Below are positions 46,285 to 56,407 of a stretch of DNA of 64,000 bases, piece by piece. The position numbers and the translations under genes were made by a program. The first letter of the stretch is position 1; the number at the start of each line of letters is the position of its first letter. The notes beneath the pieces were generated by a model, which had not been told where the DNA came from, did not search any database, and was given only the letters and a program-made list of their open reading frames with translations. Source of the stretch: CAVQGZ01 sp963714455 (GTDB lineage: Bacteria > Actinomycetota > Actinomycetes > Jiangellales > Jiangellaceae); contig CAVQON010000002.1 of the NCBI GenBank assembly GCA_963714455.1, positions 56,506-120,505 of the forward strand, in the 5' to 3' direction.

Positions 46285-47895
46285 TTGGCCACGATCGCGC
46301 CTCCGCCGCCCCGTCAGCGTCGGCCCATGCCCGGCGACGGGGGTGGCCGCCCGCCCCGCCCGCCGCGTCCACCGAGGTCCGTCGCCCAGGCGCGGGCCCA
46401 GGCCGCGGCGCTGCGCCGTGCCCTGCTGCTGATGCTCGCCACGGTGCTCGTGCCCGGCTCGGCGCAGCGGTTCGCCGGCAACCGGCAGCTCGGCAAGGTG
46501 GCGCTGCGCGTGTGGCTCGGCGTGCTCGTGGTGCTGGCGCTGGTCGCGCTCGTCGCGACGCAGCGTCCGACCTTCGTGGTGACGCTGGCGTCGAGCAGCT
46601 CGGCCCTCACCGCGGTGAAGGTCGTGATGGCGACTCTCGGTGCGGGCTGGCTGTTCCTCGTGCTCGACACCTGGCGGCTCGTCGCGTCCGCCGAGCCTGT
46701 CGCGGCGCGGCCGGCTCGGGCTCACCGGGGTCACGGCGATCGTGTTCATGCTGGTCGCCGGACTGATCTCGACCGGCATGCACCTGCTGGACGTGCAGCG
46801 CGACCTCGTCGGCTCGGTCTTCGCGAAGGGGCCGGCCGTCGGCACCGTGGACGGGCGCTACAACGTGCTGGTGGCCGGCGGCGATGCGGTGCCGACCGCG
46901 TGGGCCTTCGCCCCGACAGCCTGACCGTCGTCTCCGTCGATGCCACGACCGGCGAGTCGGTGCTCCTGGGCATCCCGCGCAACCTGCTGAACGCCCCGTT
47001 CCCGGACGGCACCGGGCTCGCTGAGGCATGGCCGGAGGGCTTCGACTGCGGGGACAACTGCTCCATCAACGCCGTCTACACGTGGGCGACCGAGAACGCC
47101 GAAGAGGTCGACCTCGACTCGTTCGACGACCCGGGTCTCGAGGCGACGCGGCTGGCCGCCGAGGGCGTGACCGGCCTGTCCATCCCCTACACCGCGGTCG
47201 TCGACATGGCCGGCTTCCAGCAGATCGTCGACGCGCTCGGCGGCGTGACCGTCGACGTCGGCAAGCGGGTGCCGATCGGTGGCGGCACCGGCCCCATCGA
47301 GGGCTACATCGAGCCGGGCGTGCAGGAGCTGAACGGCTACCAAGCCCTGTGGTTCGCCCGCTCCCGCGAGGGGGCCAGCGACTACGAGCGGATGGTGCGG
47401 CAGAAGTGCCTGACGTCGTCGCTGGCCCGCCAGGCCGACCCGATGACGGTGCTGCGCAACTACGAGGGGCTCGCCAAGGCATCGGCGGCGCTGATCCAGA
47501 CCGACATCCCGACCAGCGACCTGCCCGGCCTGCTCGCCGTGGCGCAGCAGGTTCCCAACCAGCAGATCAGCGCGATCTCGCTGGTGCCACCGCTGGTCGA
47601 CCCGGTGCACCCGAAGTACAGCGACATCCGCGCGATGGTGCAGCGCCTGCTCGCCGGCGAACCAGCCGTGCCCGCCGACTCCGGTGACGGCGACGGCACC
47701 GTGGGCAACGCGGGGTCAAGCGCGTCGGCGGCCACCCAGGGCAGCGTCCCGGCGTCGACCGGCGAGCAGGGCGGCGCCGCACAGGGCGAGTCGGCACAGG
47801 CCGGAGGCCAGGGCGGCGGGTCGGGCGGTCAGGGCGCGAAGCCTGCGCAGAACAAGACGGCAGCCGAGCTCGGCTTGGTCTGCCAGCCGGTCTAG
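46285..47895 (+). pseudogene. LytR-CpsA-Psr (LCP) family wall-glycan ligase, two frameshifts
   Basis: LCP enzymes transfer polyprenyl-diphosphate-linked glycans or teichoic acids onto peptidoglycan. TTG 46285 has AGGAG 5 nt upstream; GTG 46249 is an in-frame alternative. Pro/Arg-rich N-terminus, a VPGSAQ-containing hydrophobic region, about four TMs, then the LCP domain: GRYNVLVAGGD, SLTVVSVDATTGESVLLGIPRN, then GFQQIVDALGGVTVDV and LWFARSREGASDYERMVRQK (Arg-x-Arg). A Ser/Gly/Gln low-complexity tail ends ELGLVCQPV. Lesions: +1 near 46708 and -1 near 46885, where a GGG run has become GG. Domain content is complete once corrected. The tail is repeated at 59803. Confidence 0.85.
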
Positions 47896-49670
47896 CACGT
47901 AGCCTGACGAGGCAGGGCAGTCGAAGGAGGAGCAGGTGAGGGCGACCTCGGTCACGGCGGTCGTCGTCACCTACAACCGGGCTGCGCTGCTCGCCGAGTG
48001 CCTGGACGCCATCGCGGCGCAGACGCACCGGCCGAGCCGGGTCGTCGTGGTCGACAACGCGTCCACCGACGACACCGCAGACGCTGCTCGTCGCAGCGAC
48101 GCGACGTCGACACGGTGCGACTCGCCGTGAACACCGGCGGAGCCGGCGGGTTCGCCGCCGGCATCCAGGCCGCGCTGGCGGGCGGCTGCGACGCCGTCTG
48201 GCTGCTCGACGACGACACCATCCCGCAGCCCGACGCCCTCGCCGAGCTCGTCCGGGCGCGCGAGGCCTACCCGGGCGCGACGCCCGTCCGTCGTCGCCAG
48301 CCGGGTGGTGTGGACCGACGGACGCGACCACCCCATGAACACCCCGCGCACGCTGCCGGGAGCCACCCGCGACGACCTCGACGCGGCGGCCGCCGTCGGA
48401 GCTCGTCCCGTCCGGTCGGCCTCGTTCGTGTCGATCCTGGTGGACGCGGCGACGGCAGCCGAGCGGGGCCTGCCGGTGGCGGACTACTTCTTGTGGAACG
48501 ACGACTTCGAGTACACGACGCGGCTGATCCGCGGCGGCGTCGGCCTGTACGTGCCGACGAGCGTCGTCGTGCACAAGACCCGGGTGTTCGGCAGCACCGA
48601 TGCCGACCCCGGTGAGCGGTTCTACTGGGAGGTGCGCAACAAGGTCTGGATGTTCACCCGCAGCAGCAGCCTCTCGCCGACGGAGAAGGTCGCCTACGGC
48701 GGCTCGACGCTCACGCGCTGGATCAGGACGTTCATCGACTCACCTGACCGGCGCGACGCTTGCGCGACGGTCTGCGCCGCGGGCTGCGTCGACGCCTGGT
48801 CGGCACCGCCGAGGCCCGACCGACGAGGTGCTCGCCGCCGCCAGCGAGCCGCAGCCCATGACGCGGCTGCCGTTCTCCGTGCTGCTCCCGGTGTACGCCG
48901 GGGACCGGCCCGACTACCTCGCGCGGTCGCTGGTCAGCGTGACCGACGAGCAGACGCGGCCGCCCGACGAGGTCGTCGTCGTGCGCGACGGCCCGGTGAG
49001 CCCCGAGCTGGCGCAGACCCTCGCCGACGCTCGCGGCGACCTCGTCCGTCCCCGCTGGTGCAGGTCGAGCTGCAGCACAACGAGGGGCTCGGACGAGCAC
49101 TCGACCGCGGCCTTGCCGCCTGCCGGCACGACGTCGTGGCCCGTCAGGACGCCGACGACATCTCGCTGCCGGAGCGCTTCGAGCGCCAGCTTCCGCTCAT
49201 CGAGGCGGGCGCCGACCTGGTGGGCGCGGGTCTGCTGGAGTTCGGCGAGGACGAGCACGACGTCGTGGGGCAGCGGACCCCGCCGACGAGCCGAGGCCGA
49301 GATCCGCCGCTCGGCACGGTTCCGCGACCCGTTCAACCACCCGACGGTCGTCTACCGGCGGGCAGCCGTCGAGGCGGTCGGGCGGCTACGCGCACCTGCC
49401 GCTGATGGAGGACTACTGGCTGTTCATGCGCATGCTGGAGAGCGGCGTCGTCGCCGACAACCTCGCCGAGCCGCTCGTGCTGTACCGGGTCGGTGCCGGT
49501 GCCTACGCGCGGCGGGGTGGGCGGGAGCTGTTGCGCAGCGAGATCGAGCTGCAGCGGCGCATGCGTGCGGCGGGCTACGTGACCCGGGCGCAGTACGTGC
49601 GCAACGTCGCCGTGCGGGGCGGGTACCGACTGGTGCCGGAGTCGGTGCGGAGCCTGGTGTACAGAATGGC
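47701..49670 (+). repeat. Segmental duplication, copy A (LCP tail + two GT2 genes)
   Basis: Directly repeated at 59803-61802. It includes the LCP tail codons, the conserved intergenic spacer with the ribosome site, and both GT2 genes. Similarity begins abruptly inside the LCP tail and fades near the end of the second GT2. Confidence 0.88.
47936..48861 (+). pseudogene. GT2 glycosyltransferase (GlfT1-like), copy A, frameshifted
   Basis: GTG with AAGGAGG 7 nt upstream. Begins VTAVVVTYNRAALLAECLDAI and keeps NTGGAGGFAAGIQAAL, the metal-binding WLLDDDTIPQPDAL and WNDDFEYTTRLIRGG, resembling galactofuranosyl- or rhamnosyl-transferases that start arabinogalactan-like chains. Compared with intact copy B (60075), frame changes fall near 48090, 48285, 48745 (two), 48760 and 48810. 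TAGCCT at 47900-47905 may be a promoter. The end is placed by the ATGA overlap seen in copy B. Confidence 0.8.
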
Positions 49671-49713
49671 GTTCACCAAATCTGCCCATCGTGACAGCCC
49701 AGCTGGCCAGTGA
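48858..49713 (+). pseudogene. GT2 glycosyltransferase, copy A, frameshifted
   Basis: Starts MTRLPFSVLLPVYAGDRPDY and ends with KSAHRDSPAGQ. Includes DEVVVVRDGPVSPELAQ, RQDADDISLPERF (DxD) and EDYWLFMRMLESG as in copy B (60989). Extra bases relative to copy B sit near 49035-49060 (two), 49290 and 49378. The last 15 codons differ from copy B, where the duplication boundary falls. Probably adds the second sugar after the preceding GT2. Confidence 0.8.
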
Positions 49714-49950
49714 TAGAGGGCTCTTTGCCCCATACGTACACAAGTCGAAACCCGGCAACACCGTCGGCGTTGGCGTTGCCGATCACGCCGCGCACCCGGT
49801 CAGCCGCGTCGACTAGGGACGAGACGCGCGGAGTGGGCGCCAACAGAACGGGCTGTACGTGGTCGGGGACGGCCAGACCGAAGCGAATCCGCCCCCGTTG
49901 TGATGAGCGAGGTGCCAGCCTGCGTACCATCTAGGTTCTAGGCTCCCAAG
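49673..49950 (-). other. Possible 3' remnant of a gene on the minus strand
   Basis: The 238 bp between the copy-A GT2 and the PIG-L gene contain no plus-strand gene. On the minus strand, joining two frames gives a protein-like stretch with RIRFGLAVPDHVQPVLLAP, RVSSLVDAADRVRGVIGN and GFRLVYVWGKEPSITG, with G/C-biased third positions, ending at 49673 inside the GT2 3' end. No family recognised and no start visible, so it may be a decayed fragment left by the island insertion, or chance. Confidence 0.3.
49939..49944 (+). promoter_or_regulatory. -10 hexamer TAGGCT, leaderless promoter of the PIG-L gene
   Basis: Ends 7 nt before GTG 49952. A second TAGGTT lies at 49932-49937. Confidence 0.5.
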
Positions 49951-49951
49951 G

Positions 49952-50667
49952 GTGTCGTCGGTCCGCAGCACTGCCAGTCGTGTCCTGAACCGATTGCCTG
50001 AGCCATACAGCAGCAGGATCCGTCGAGCAGTTCGTGCTCTCGAACAGCGCTTGAAGAGCGGCTCTCCCCAATCCGTCACGTATGTTGTCTCGCCTCATCC
50101 TGACGACGAGACTCTGCGGCTTGCCGGTTTCGTCACAGGCTTGCGGGAGAGCACTCAGAGCCGGCTCGTCCTTGTCGCCATCAGTGATGGGGGCGCATCT
50201 TCTCGGGCACGAGAGATGGGATGGTCGCCGGACTACGAACGTGAGTTCCGGCGAGCGGAGCAGGCCGCTGCCTGGTCGGCCCTTACTCGGGGGACAGGTG
50301 AGATCGTACGCGTCGGCTTGCCCGACGGAGCCGTCACGGCGAAGGCAGTCCGTGATGCTCTGTCCCCCCTGAACAAGAGGGGCGCTCGGTTCTACGTTGC
50401 GGCGCACGAGCAGGACTATCACGCCGATCACCGGGCAGTCGTGGCCGGAGTCCGCCTGCTGGGCTCGGCTGCCTGCCCGGTTCGCGTTGGCGCCGTTGAT
50501 GGCAGGGGAGGGCGAGACCTACCGGCCGAGTGCAAGGGCGGCCGACTCGGTGTCGATCGCCGTCGCCGCGTACAAGGATTTCGGCCGGCAGTCGGCACCA
50601 GGTGAGTTCCGCGCGCTGGCGCAGTCCGGCTATGTCAGCAGGGTGACCGAGTCGTCAGGCGAGAAGG
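49952..50667 (+). CDS. PIG-L family (LmbE-like) N-deacetylase, one frameshift
   Basis: Zinc-dependent N-acetylglucosamine deacetylase family. GTG start. SPHPDDETLRLAGF (H49, D52) and DYHADHRAVV (H157, H160) give the metal site. The frame changes once near 50470 (+1), after which PARFALAPLMAGEGETYRPS and YKDFGRQSAPGEF continue the family C-terminus. In the corrected frame no stop codon occurs before the sulfotransferase domain, so the boundary given (50667) is nominal and the two may be one protein. Third positions are visibly less G/C-rich than in the housekeeping genes, suggesting transfer. Confidence 0.82.
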
Positions 50668-51482
50668 TGAGCACCCAGAGCGCCGATCACGCCCCACGAA
50701 GGGGGGCCCACACGCGAAGTGGGACCGGTCGCGCCGAAGAGAACGAGGCGCCGGTCTTTGTCCTTGGCAACCAGAAGTCGGGCAGCACGGCGATCGCGGC
50801 GCTGTTGTCGGCGTGCATCGGCGGAACACTCATCTCCGACGTCCTCTATCGGAACTCTTGGCAGCTGGGGGACTTGCTTGGTGACGAGTCCGCACTGGCC
50901 GATGTAGCTCGTACCCATCCTGAGGCATTCCGGGCGACAGTGGTCAAGGACAACGACTTCACGTTCCTATTCCCCTCCGTTGTCCGCGCTTTCCCGCGGG
51001 CGAGTTTCGTGTTCGTTGTGCGAGACCCGCGACAGAACATCCGCAGCATCCTGAACCGACTCAACCTCCCGGGGAACCTCGGGTCGTTGTCCGCCGAGAC
51101 ATATGCCGATCTGCGGGAATCGTTGCCGGGCTGGTTCGACATCCTGACCGGTTCAGCTTTCAACTCCGAAGTCGGCCATTACATCGATGTCCTGGCCGAC
51201 CGGTGGGTTCGCGCCAACCAGGTCTACGCTGGGAGCAATAGGATGACGTTGGTCCGATACGAGGACTTCGATGCCGCCAAACGTCCGGTCATCGAGCGGT
51301 TGGCTACCGAACTCGGTTTCCCAGTCGAGAGCGACATCTCCGAGTTGCAGGATCGCCAGTTCCAGCCGCGAGGAGACCGGTCGGTCACACCGGAGGCCTT
51401 CTTCGGCTCCGAGAACCTCGAGCGAGTGGAACGCCGCTGCGCGACGCTCATGGCCTCATTCGGCTATGAGACAACCCGATGA
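50668..51482 (+). CDS. PAPS-dependent sulfotransferase domain (continuous with the PIG-L frame)
   Basis: About 270 residues. The 5'-phosphosulfate loop is FVLGNQKSGSTAIAALLS (about 50758-50811). The 3'-phosphate motif is VFVVRDPRQNIRSILNRL (about 51010-51063, Arg and Ser). Between them lies YRNSWQLGDLL, and near the end LVRYEDFDAAKRPVIERL, the sulfotransferase C-terminal pattern. A GTG at 50668 is the only plausible independent start and lacks a good ribosome site. Otherwise it is the C-terminal half of a deacetylase-sulfotransferase polypeptide of about 510 residues. Substrate predicted to be an amino-sugar glycan. Confidence 0.82.
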
Positions 51483-51839
51483 CGGTCTTCGCCTCCTTCA
51501 GATCGTCCCAGAAGCCGCCACTTCCCGGGCTGGCTCTTCCAGGGACGGCGACCGTGTTCTCGGTGCTCCCCGGGCCGGTTCATCGAGCCGTTCGAAGCCC
51601 GGGGCAGGGTCCTTCCCCCGAACACAACACCGCAAATTCCATCCATACTCAACCGGCTCCTACACACACGTCCACGTCGTCATCACCGACGGTGACTTCA
51701 ACCGCGTGAAAGAGGCCCGAGCGAAAGGAGCAACGCCACCCACGAATACTCGACCCCCCCGAACTCCTGGGAACGGTGGGGACTTCCAGCTGGCCACCGG
51801 CCGGGACCACCAACTGGCTGTGTGACACCCGGCGTTGCG
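51483..51839. other. 357-bp gap between convergent genes
   Basis: Lies between the sulfotransferase (plus) and the chimeric glycosyltransferase (minus). No convincing coding frame, tRNA or strong terminator was found. Confidence 0.6.
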
Positions 51840-54800
51840 TCATTCAGACGCCCAATCTCCCAGCAAGAGGTTGTCGTACAAGGAATGGACGGCGCTCCAG
51901 TCCCACGTGCTAACGGCGTGCGTCGCCGCTGAGTCGCGTGCTTTCTGCCAACGGCCGGGGTCGCTCGTCTCGGCCAGGATCCGTTCCGCGGCCGCGGCCG
52001 CCGACTGCACCACCCAGTCGCTCGGGAAGATCCGCTCGGCTGCCCCGGGCAGGTAGGGCCAGTCGCGCACAACGGGCAGCGCGCCACTGGCCACCGCTTC
52101 GACCAGGCCGATGTGGAAGCTCTCCCTGACGGACGAACTGATCACCGTGCCCACCTCCTGCAGGGCCTCCGGAAGTCGATCCGTGTGCGGGGTGATGTCC
52201 ACGACCCCATCGGGCAACGACCGGATGGCGTCCTTGAGGGCGGCGATGTAGCGAGCGGCCGCAGGCCCCTCGTCTTCGATCTGTCCGCGGATCAGCCGCA
52301 GTCGGTAGCGCTCGTCCACCTCGCGCAGGCGCCGAACCACGTCCAGGGCCCACAGCGGGTCCTTGACCACACGGGACGCCCCCACGACGCCCACGGTGAA
52401 GCGAGCACCTTGTGGTTTGGGGAGAGCGAACCGCTGGAGGTCCATTGAGTTCGGGATGACGTGGAGGCGGGGGCTCCCTGGCTCCGCCAGTGCGGGGAGG
52501 GCTGCAACCGCGAAGTCCCGCATCGGTTCGCTGACGAAGACGAGGTCGTCGATGTTGGCGTAGTTGATGAGGTGGGGCCAGAAGCTGAAGGCCTCCCACG
52601 AGTGCAGCCGCACGATGACCCGGGTGTTCGGGTGCGGCATGTGGCTGAGCAGGGCGGCCAGCGCACTCGACCACTCGACGAAGGCGACGTCGGCGGCGTC
52701 GAGGTGTGTGCGGAACGTCGACTCGAGCGCTGCCGGCAGCTCGGCCCCCCCAGCCAGCAGCTGAGCGACCAGGGGTGCCTGGCGCCGCCCGAAGCGCTCG
52801 AGCGCTTCGGTCTGCGAGAACGTCTTGAACCGGGTCTGGACGCCGGGTAGGGCCGAGAAGTGGTCGAGGACGGGCTTGAGGAACTGGTCATCGGTGTGGG
52901 CAGCGAACAGCAGGCGAGGGCCACCAGTCGCGCGACCGGCAGCCGAGGCCGCTGTAGACAGGCGACCCTGGCGAATGCGACGAGCCACGGCGCTCGATCG
53001 CAGGGGCGCCGTGAAGCGATCGGGCGCCTCGGCCAACGGCGAGTAGGTGTGGTGCATGTGCACGGCCGGGTGGAAGGCTGTGCGCAGCGCCTCCATGTAG
53101 GAAGCCGCTGCGGCCGTGGCGTCATCACGGTGCAGCGCCGCGTCCGCCGTTACGAGCTCTGCCTCGTACCCGTCGTAGACCAGAGGTGTGGACAGGCCGC
53201 GGTGCAGGGCCCACCACGCGACGTCCCCCAGGACGTCGGCCCGCAGCCGTTCGTCATCGATGTGTGAGATGTCCTGGCGCAGACCGTCAACTGCGGCAAC
53301 CTCGTCCCCCGCAGCCAACCGCCCAATCGCCTCGTCGACCATGCTGTGTGCCGCGCGCAGCTGCGCGTCGGACACGTCGAGAGCGTCGACCTCCACGAGG
53401 TGACGGCGCGTCGACGGGTGGGCGAGCACGGCGCACGGCGACTCGTCCTCCGGGGGCCGGCCGCCTAGCGGTTCGACGTAGCGGACTGCAGAGTCGAGGT
53501 CCTCGGCGAAGACCACCGACGGGTGCATCTCGGCGAACTTGCGGGCAGCAGCGACGGACGAAGCGTCCAGACCGACGATGACACCGGGTCGGCGGGCCCA
53601 GTGCTCCATCCATGAGTCGTTGCGCAGCAGCACCCAGGTCTTCTCCGCCGGGCTTGCTGCGTAGAGGGCGCGGCGGAACGCCGGCCCGTGCTGCGACGCC
53701 GCATCTGACAGGACGCGAATGTCGTCTTCTGTCGATACCCAAGGAAGGACCGGTAAGGGCGTCCACCGTTGCGACCACGACTCGGACGCCGCCCGAGGCG
53801 AGCGTCGGGAGACCGCGCAGGACGTCAGGGGTCGGAGCAGCCCCCACCACGGCCACCAGCGAAGCGGGCGCATCGGTGGTTCCCCCGTCACCGCGCGGCA
53901 TCTGAGCGGCCCGACTCTGGTGCTCGTCGGTTGTCGCGTGGGCAAGTCGGCCGACCTTGGCGTCGAGAACAACGAGCGCGTAGAGCAGGTCATCGTGCGT
54001 GACAGACGTCGGCGGGTCTTCGACGGGCGCACTCCCGCGCTCACGGAGACGGGTGAGGCTGTCCCTGGCGAAGGATCGCGTGGTGCGTACCGTCGTCGCC
54101 GGGTCGGAGTAGCGCAGGTGGTAGAGCGCGTTCGTCATCGGCGTCGTGCCGAGCCCGCGCTCGACGAGCCGCACGAAGGCCGCATAGTTGTGCGACCGGA
54201 TGCTGTGAATGAACGCCCGCGCGAATGGACCGCGATGGATGTCCCGCTCCACGGTGTCGATGACGCTCGCGTCGTAGCCGTCCACGAGAGCCGTCAAGAT
54301 GGCGAACAACTCGCGCCTGAGCTCGGGTGCTGTCTGCTGGGCGATCCACATCCCCTGGGAGATCGACCAGCCCGCCACGTTGGGGCTGTACTGAGCGGCG
54401 AGGCCATGGTGATCCACCCACGTCTGGATGGTGCGCTGGTGGTCGAACATGCGGAACAGGCGCCGATCGGTCGTCGCCATCGTCTGGCCGGAACGGGACA
54501 CTCGGTGGTAGCAGAGCACCTCGGGGACCAGGGCGATGGAGGATGCCGACAGGATGGTGAACCAGTGGAACGGGTTGTCCTCGTAGAAGTAGTCGCCGAC
54601 TGGGAACCGGATCTGGTTCGCATCGAGCAGCTCCCGCCTGTACAGCTTTCGCCACGGCACGGCGATGAAGGGCAGGAACCGCTTACGGGTGGCGTGATCC
54701 AGGTCATACACGGGGCGGTCGAATCGCGACCAACGTCCATCGTCGGCCGGTTCGCTCAGTGACTGGGTGGTGTCGTCAAGGAGGTGGTAGCGACACATGG

Positions 54801-55164
54801 CGAGGTCGGCGTCATGTGCGACGACAGCGTCGTAGAGCCGTTCGAACATTGTCGGCTCGACGATGTCGTCGCCATCGACGAAGCCGACATAGGTGCCTCT
54901 CGCGCGGTCGAGACCGGCGTTGGCTGCGGTGGCAACCCCGCCGGGGCTGTTCGTGCCGAGCAGGATCGGCAGTACTCGTGGATCGTTCGCTGCGAAACGC
55001 TCGATGATCTCGACAGTGCCATCGGTCGATCCGTCGTCCACGACGATGATCTCGATGTCGGACAGCGTCTGGGCGACAACGCCCTGAAGACACTGCTCGA
55101 GGTACTGCTCGATGTTGTACGCGGTGACGATGACAGAGACCGCGGGCACGGATTGGGTCGACAT
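51840..55164 (-). CDS. Chimeric glycosyltransferase: GT2 domain, linker, GT1/GT4-like domain; one frameshift
   Basis: About 1,100 residues when one frameshift near 53750 is corrected. The N-terminal GT2 domain has VSVIVTAYNIEQYLEQCL, IIVVDDGSTDGT, GFVDGDDIVEP (DxD) and GDYFYEDNPFHWF. A central region of about 250 residues has no named fold. The C-terminal GT-B part has LLFAAHTDDQFLKPVLDHF, IVRLHSWEAFSFWP, VFVSEPMRDF, VIPNSMDLQRF, GVVGASRVVKDPLWAL and SFHIGLVEAVASGALPVV, the nucleotide-sugar loop with Glu. Such two-headed enzymes polymerise or cap repeating surface glycans. ATG 55164 lies 9 nt from the next GT2 stop; they form a minus-strand operon. Confidence 0.85.
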
Positions 55165-55172
55165 GGCGCGGC

Positions 55173-56147
55173 CTAGAAGATCGTCATCGAAACGAGGTGG
55201 TCAGCCAACGCGGGATCACGTCGACGACGCATCCGTGCGTAGTCGCCGAGGTCCATCCGAGCCATGTGCTCACGTCGGCGGCGCCTGAACGTCTCCTCGT
55301 ACTCGGGCAGGATGCGCCGTTCCGCCCACGTCATCGTTCGGACGGCGAAGGTCCAGTAGTGGTTCGCGTAGTGCTGCCGAAGGTCTGGTCGCTCCTCGAG
55401 AAAGGCGTACGTCTCGTCCAGAGCATCGAAGAGGGCCAGTCGGCTTGCACCCCGACGGTTCGTGAGGTTGCGCTCTCCCTCCTGAACGACGTGCGTGGCG
55501 ACGACCTCGTTGACCAGCACGATGGTGCGGGCCTCAAGAAGCGTCTGCCAGTGACCCAGGATGTCGTTGTGCACGGGCGTGGCCCCGAATCGCAGTCCTG
55601 TGCTTCTGAAGTGGTCGGTGCGCACGATCTTGTTCCACGGGTAGTTGGTCATCTCCAGCAGCTTCGGTGCGCGGGCCAACGTGGTGACGGTGCTCTCGGC
55701 CGCTCCGACGTACCTCCGCCAGATCTCCACGTCGTGGCTCACCATGCCACTGGGTGCCGTGTCCAGGCCCCTCTGGTACTCGTAGGCGAGGATCGCCACG
55801 TCCGATCCGGTCGAGTCCAGGAGCGAGATCGCTGTGGTCAACGCATCGACGTGGACGTCGTCGTCGACGTCGAAGAACAGCGTGTATCGGCCGACTGCGT
55901 ACCCGAAGCCCACGTTGCGAGCGACGCCGGCACCGCCCTGGACCGGCAGACGGATTCCGGTCACGGCTGGCTCCTTCTCAGCCAGGTCATCGATCACGTC
56001 CCAGCTGGAGTCCGATGATCGGTCGTCGACGAAGACGACGTGCACGGAGGGGCCAGCCAGGGCAAGCAGCCGGTCCGCAAGTCGACGAATATGGCGTTCG
56101 CCATCGTGGAGGGGCACGACGACACTGAGGTCAGGCTCACTGGACAC
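55173..56147 (-). CDS. GT2 family glycosyltransferase
   Basis: 324 residues, GTG start at 56147. GT-A fold: LSVVVPLHDGERHIRRLADRL, VVFVDDRSSDSSWDVIDDL, GGAGVARNVGFGYAVGRYTLF and FDVDDDVHVDAL (DxD metal site, about 92-103), then NYPWNKIVRTDHF. First gene of a two-gene leftward operon with the chimeric transferase. The sugar donor is unknown. Confidence 0.9.
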   Translation of the reverse strand: MSSEPDLSVVVPLHDGERHIRRLADRLLALAGPSVHVVFVDDRSSDSSWDVIDDLAEKEPAVTGIRLPVQGGAGVARNVGFGYAVGRYTLFFDVDDDVHVDALTTAISLLDSTGSDVAILAYEYQRGLDTAPSGMVSHDVEIWRRYVGAAESTVTTLARAPKLLEMTNYPWNKIVRTDHFRSTGLRFGATPVHNDILGHWQTLLEARTIVLVNEVVATHVVQEGERNLTNRRGASRLALFDALDETYAFLEERPDLRQHYANHYWTFAVRTMTWAERRILPEYEETFRRRRREHMARMDLGDYARMRRRRDPALADHLVSMTIF

Positions 56148-56407
56148 GGACTACACCTCGCTGGCTGGGAGACTGCAACGTTACCGACCTGCCTGCCGTC
56201 GTCGATCGCGACATGCGTGGCTCGTAACCGATGCGGCCTGCGGGTTCGCGCGGCTGCGGACGGATCTCGCGCGGCTACGGGCGAGTTCTGTCACCTTTCC
56301 TCACTCCGCGCCCACGAGCCGGAGCGGTTCTGGTACCTTTCGCGGCGAGTGTCCTGCCCTGCCGTCAGACTGTCTGTCGGCTCTGCATCCCGAAGAAGGG
56401 GGAACTT
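56148..56407. other. Divergent promoter region, GT2 / CWB2-repeat protein
   Basis: 260 bp, no gene. A likely plus-strand -10 TACCTT lies at 56334-56339, close to TACCTT-containing sequence upstream of the second EEP gene. GTTACC (56180-56185) and GTAACC (56224-56229) are weak MtrA-like half sites. The ribosome site AGAAGGGGGAA precedes GTG 56408. Confidence 0.45.

Noticed and set aside
47701..49713. Copy A of the GT2 pair as a genuinely dead duplicate
   Set aside because: Not accepted as the default because all its lesions are single-base indels like those in unique neighbouring genes; sequencing error explains both.
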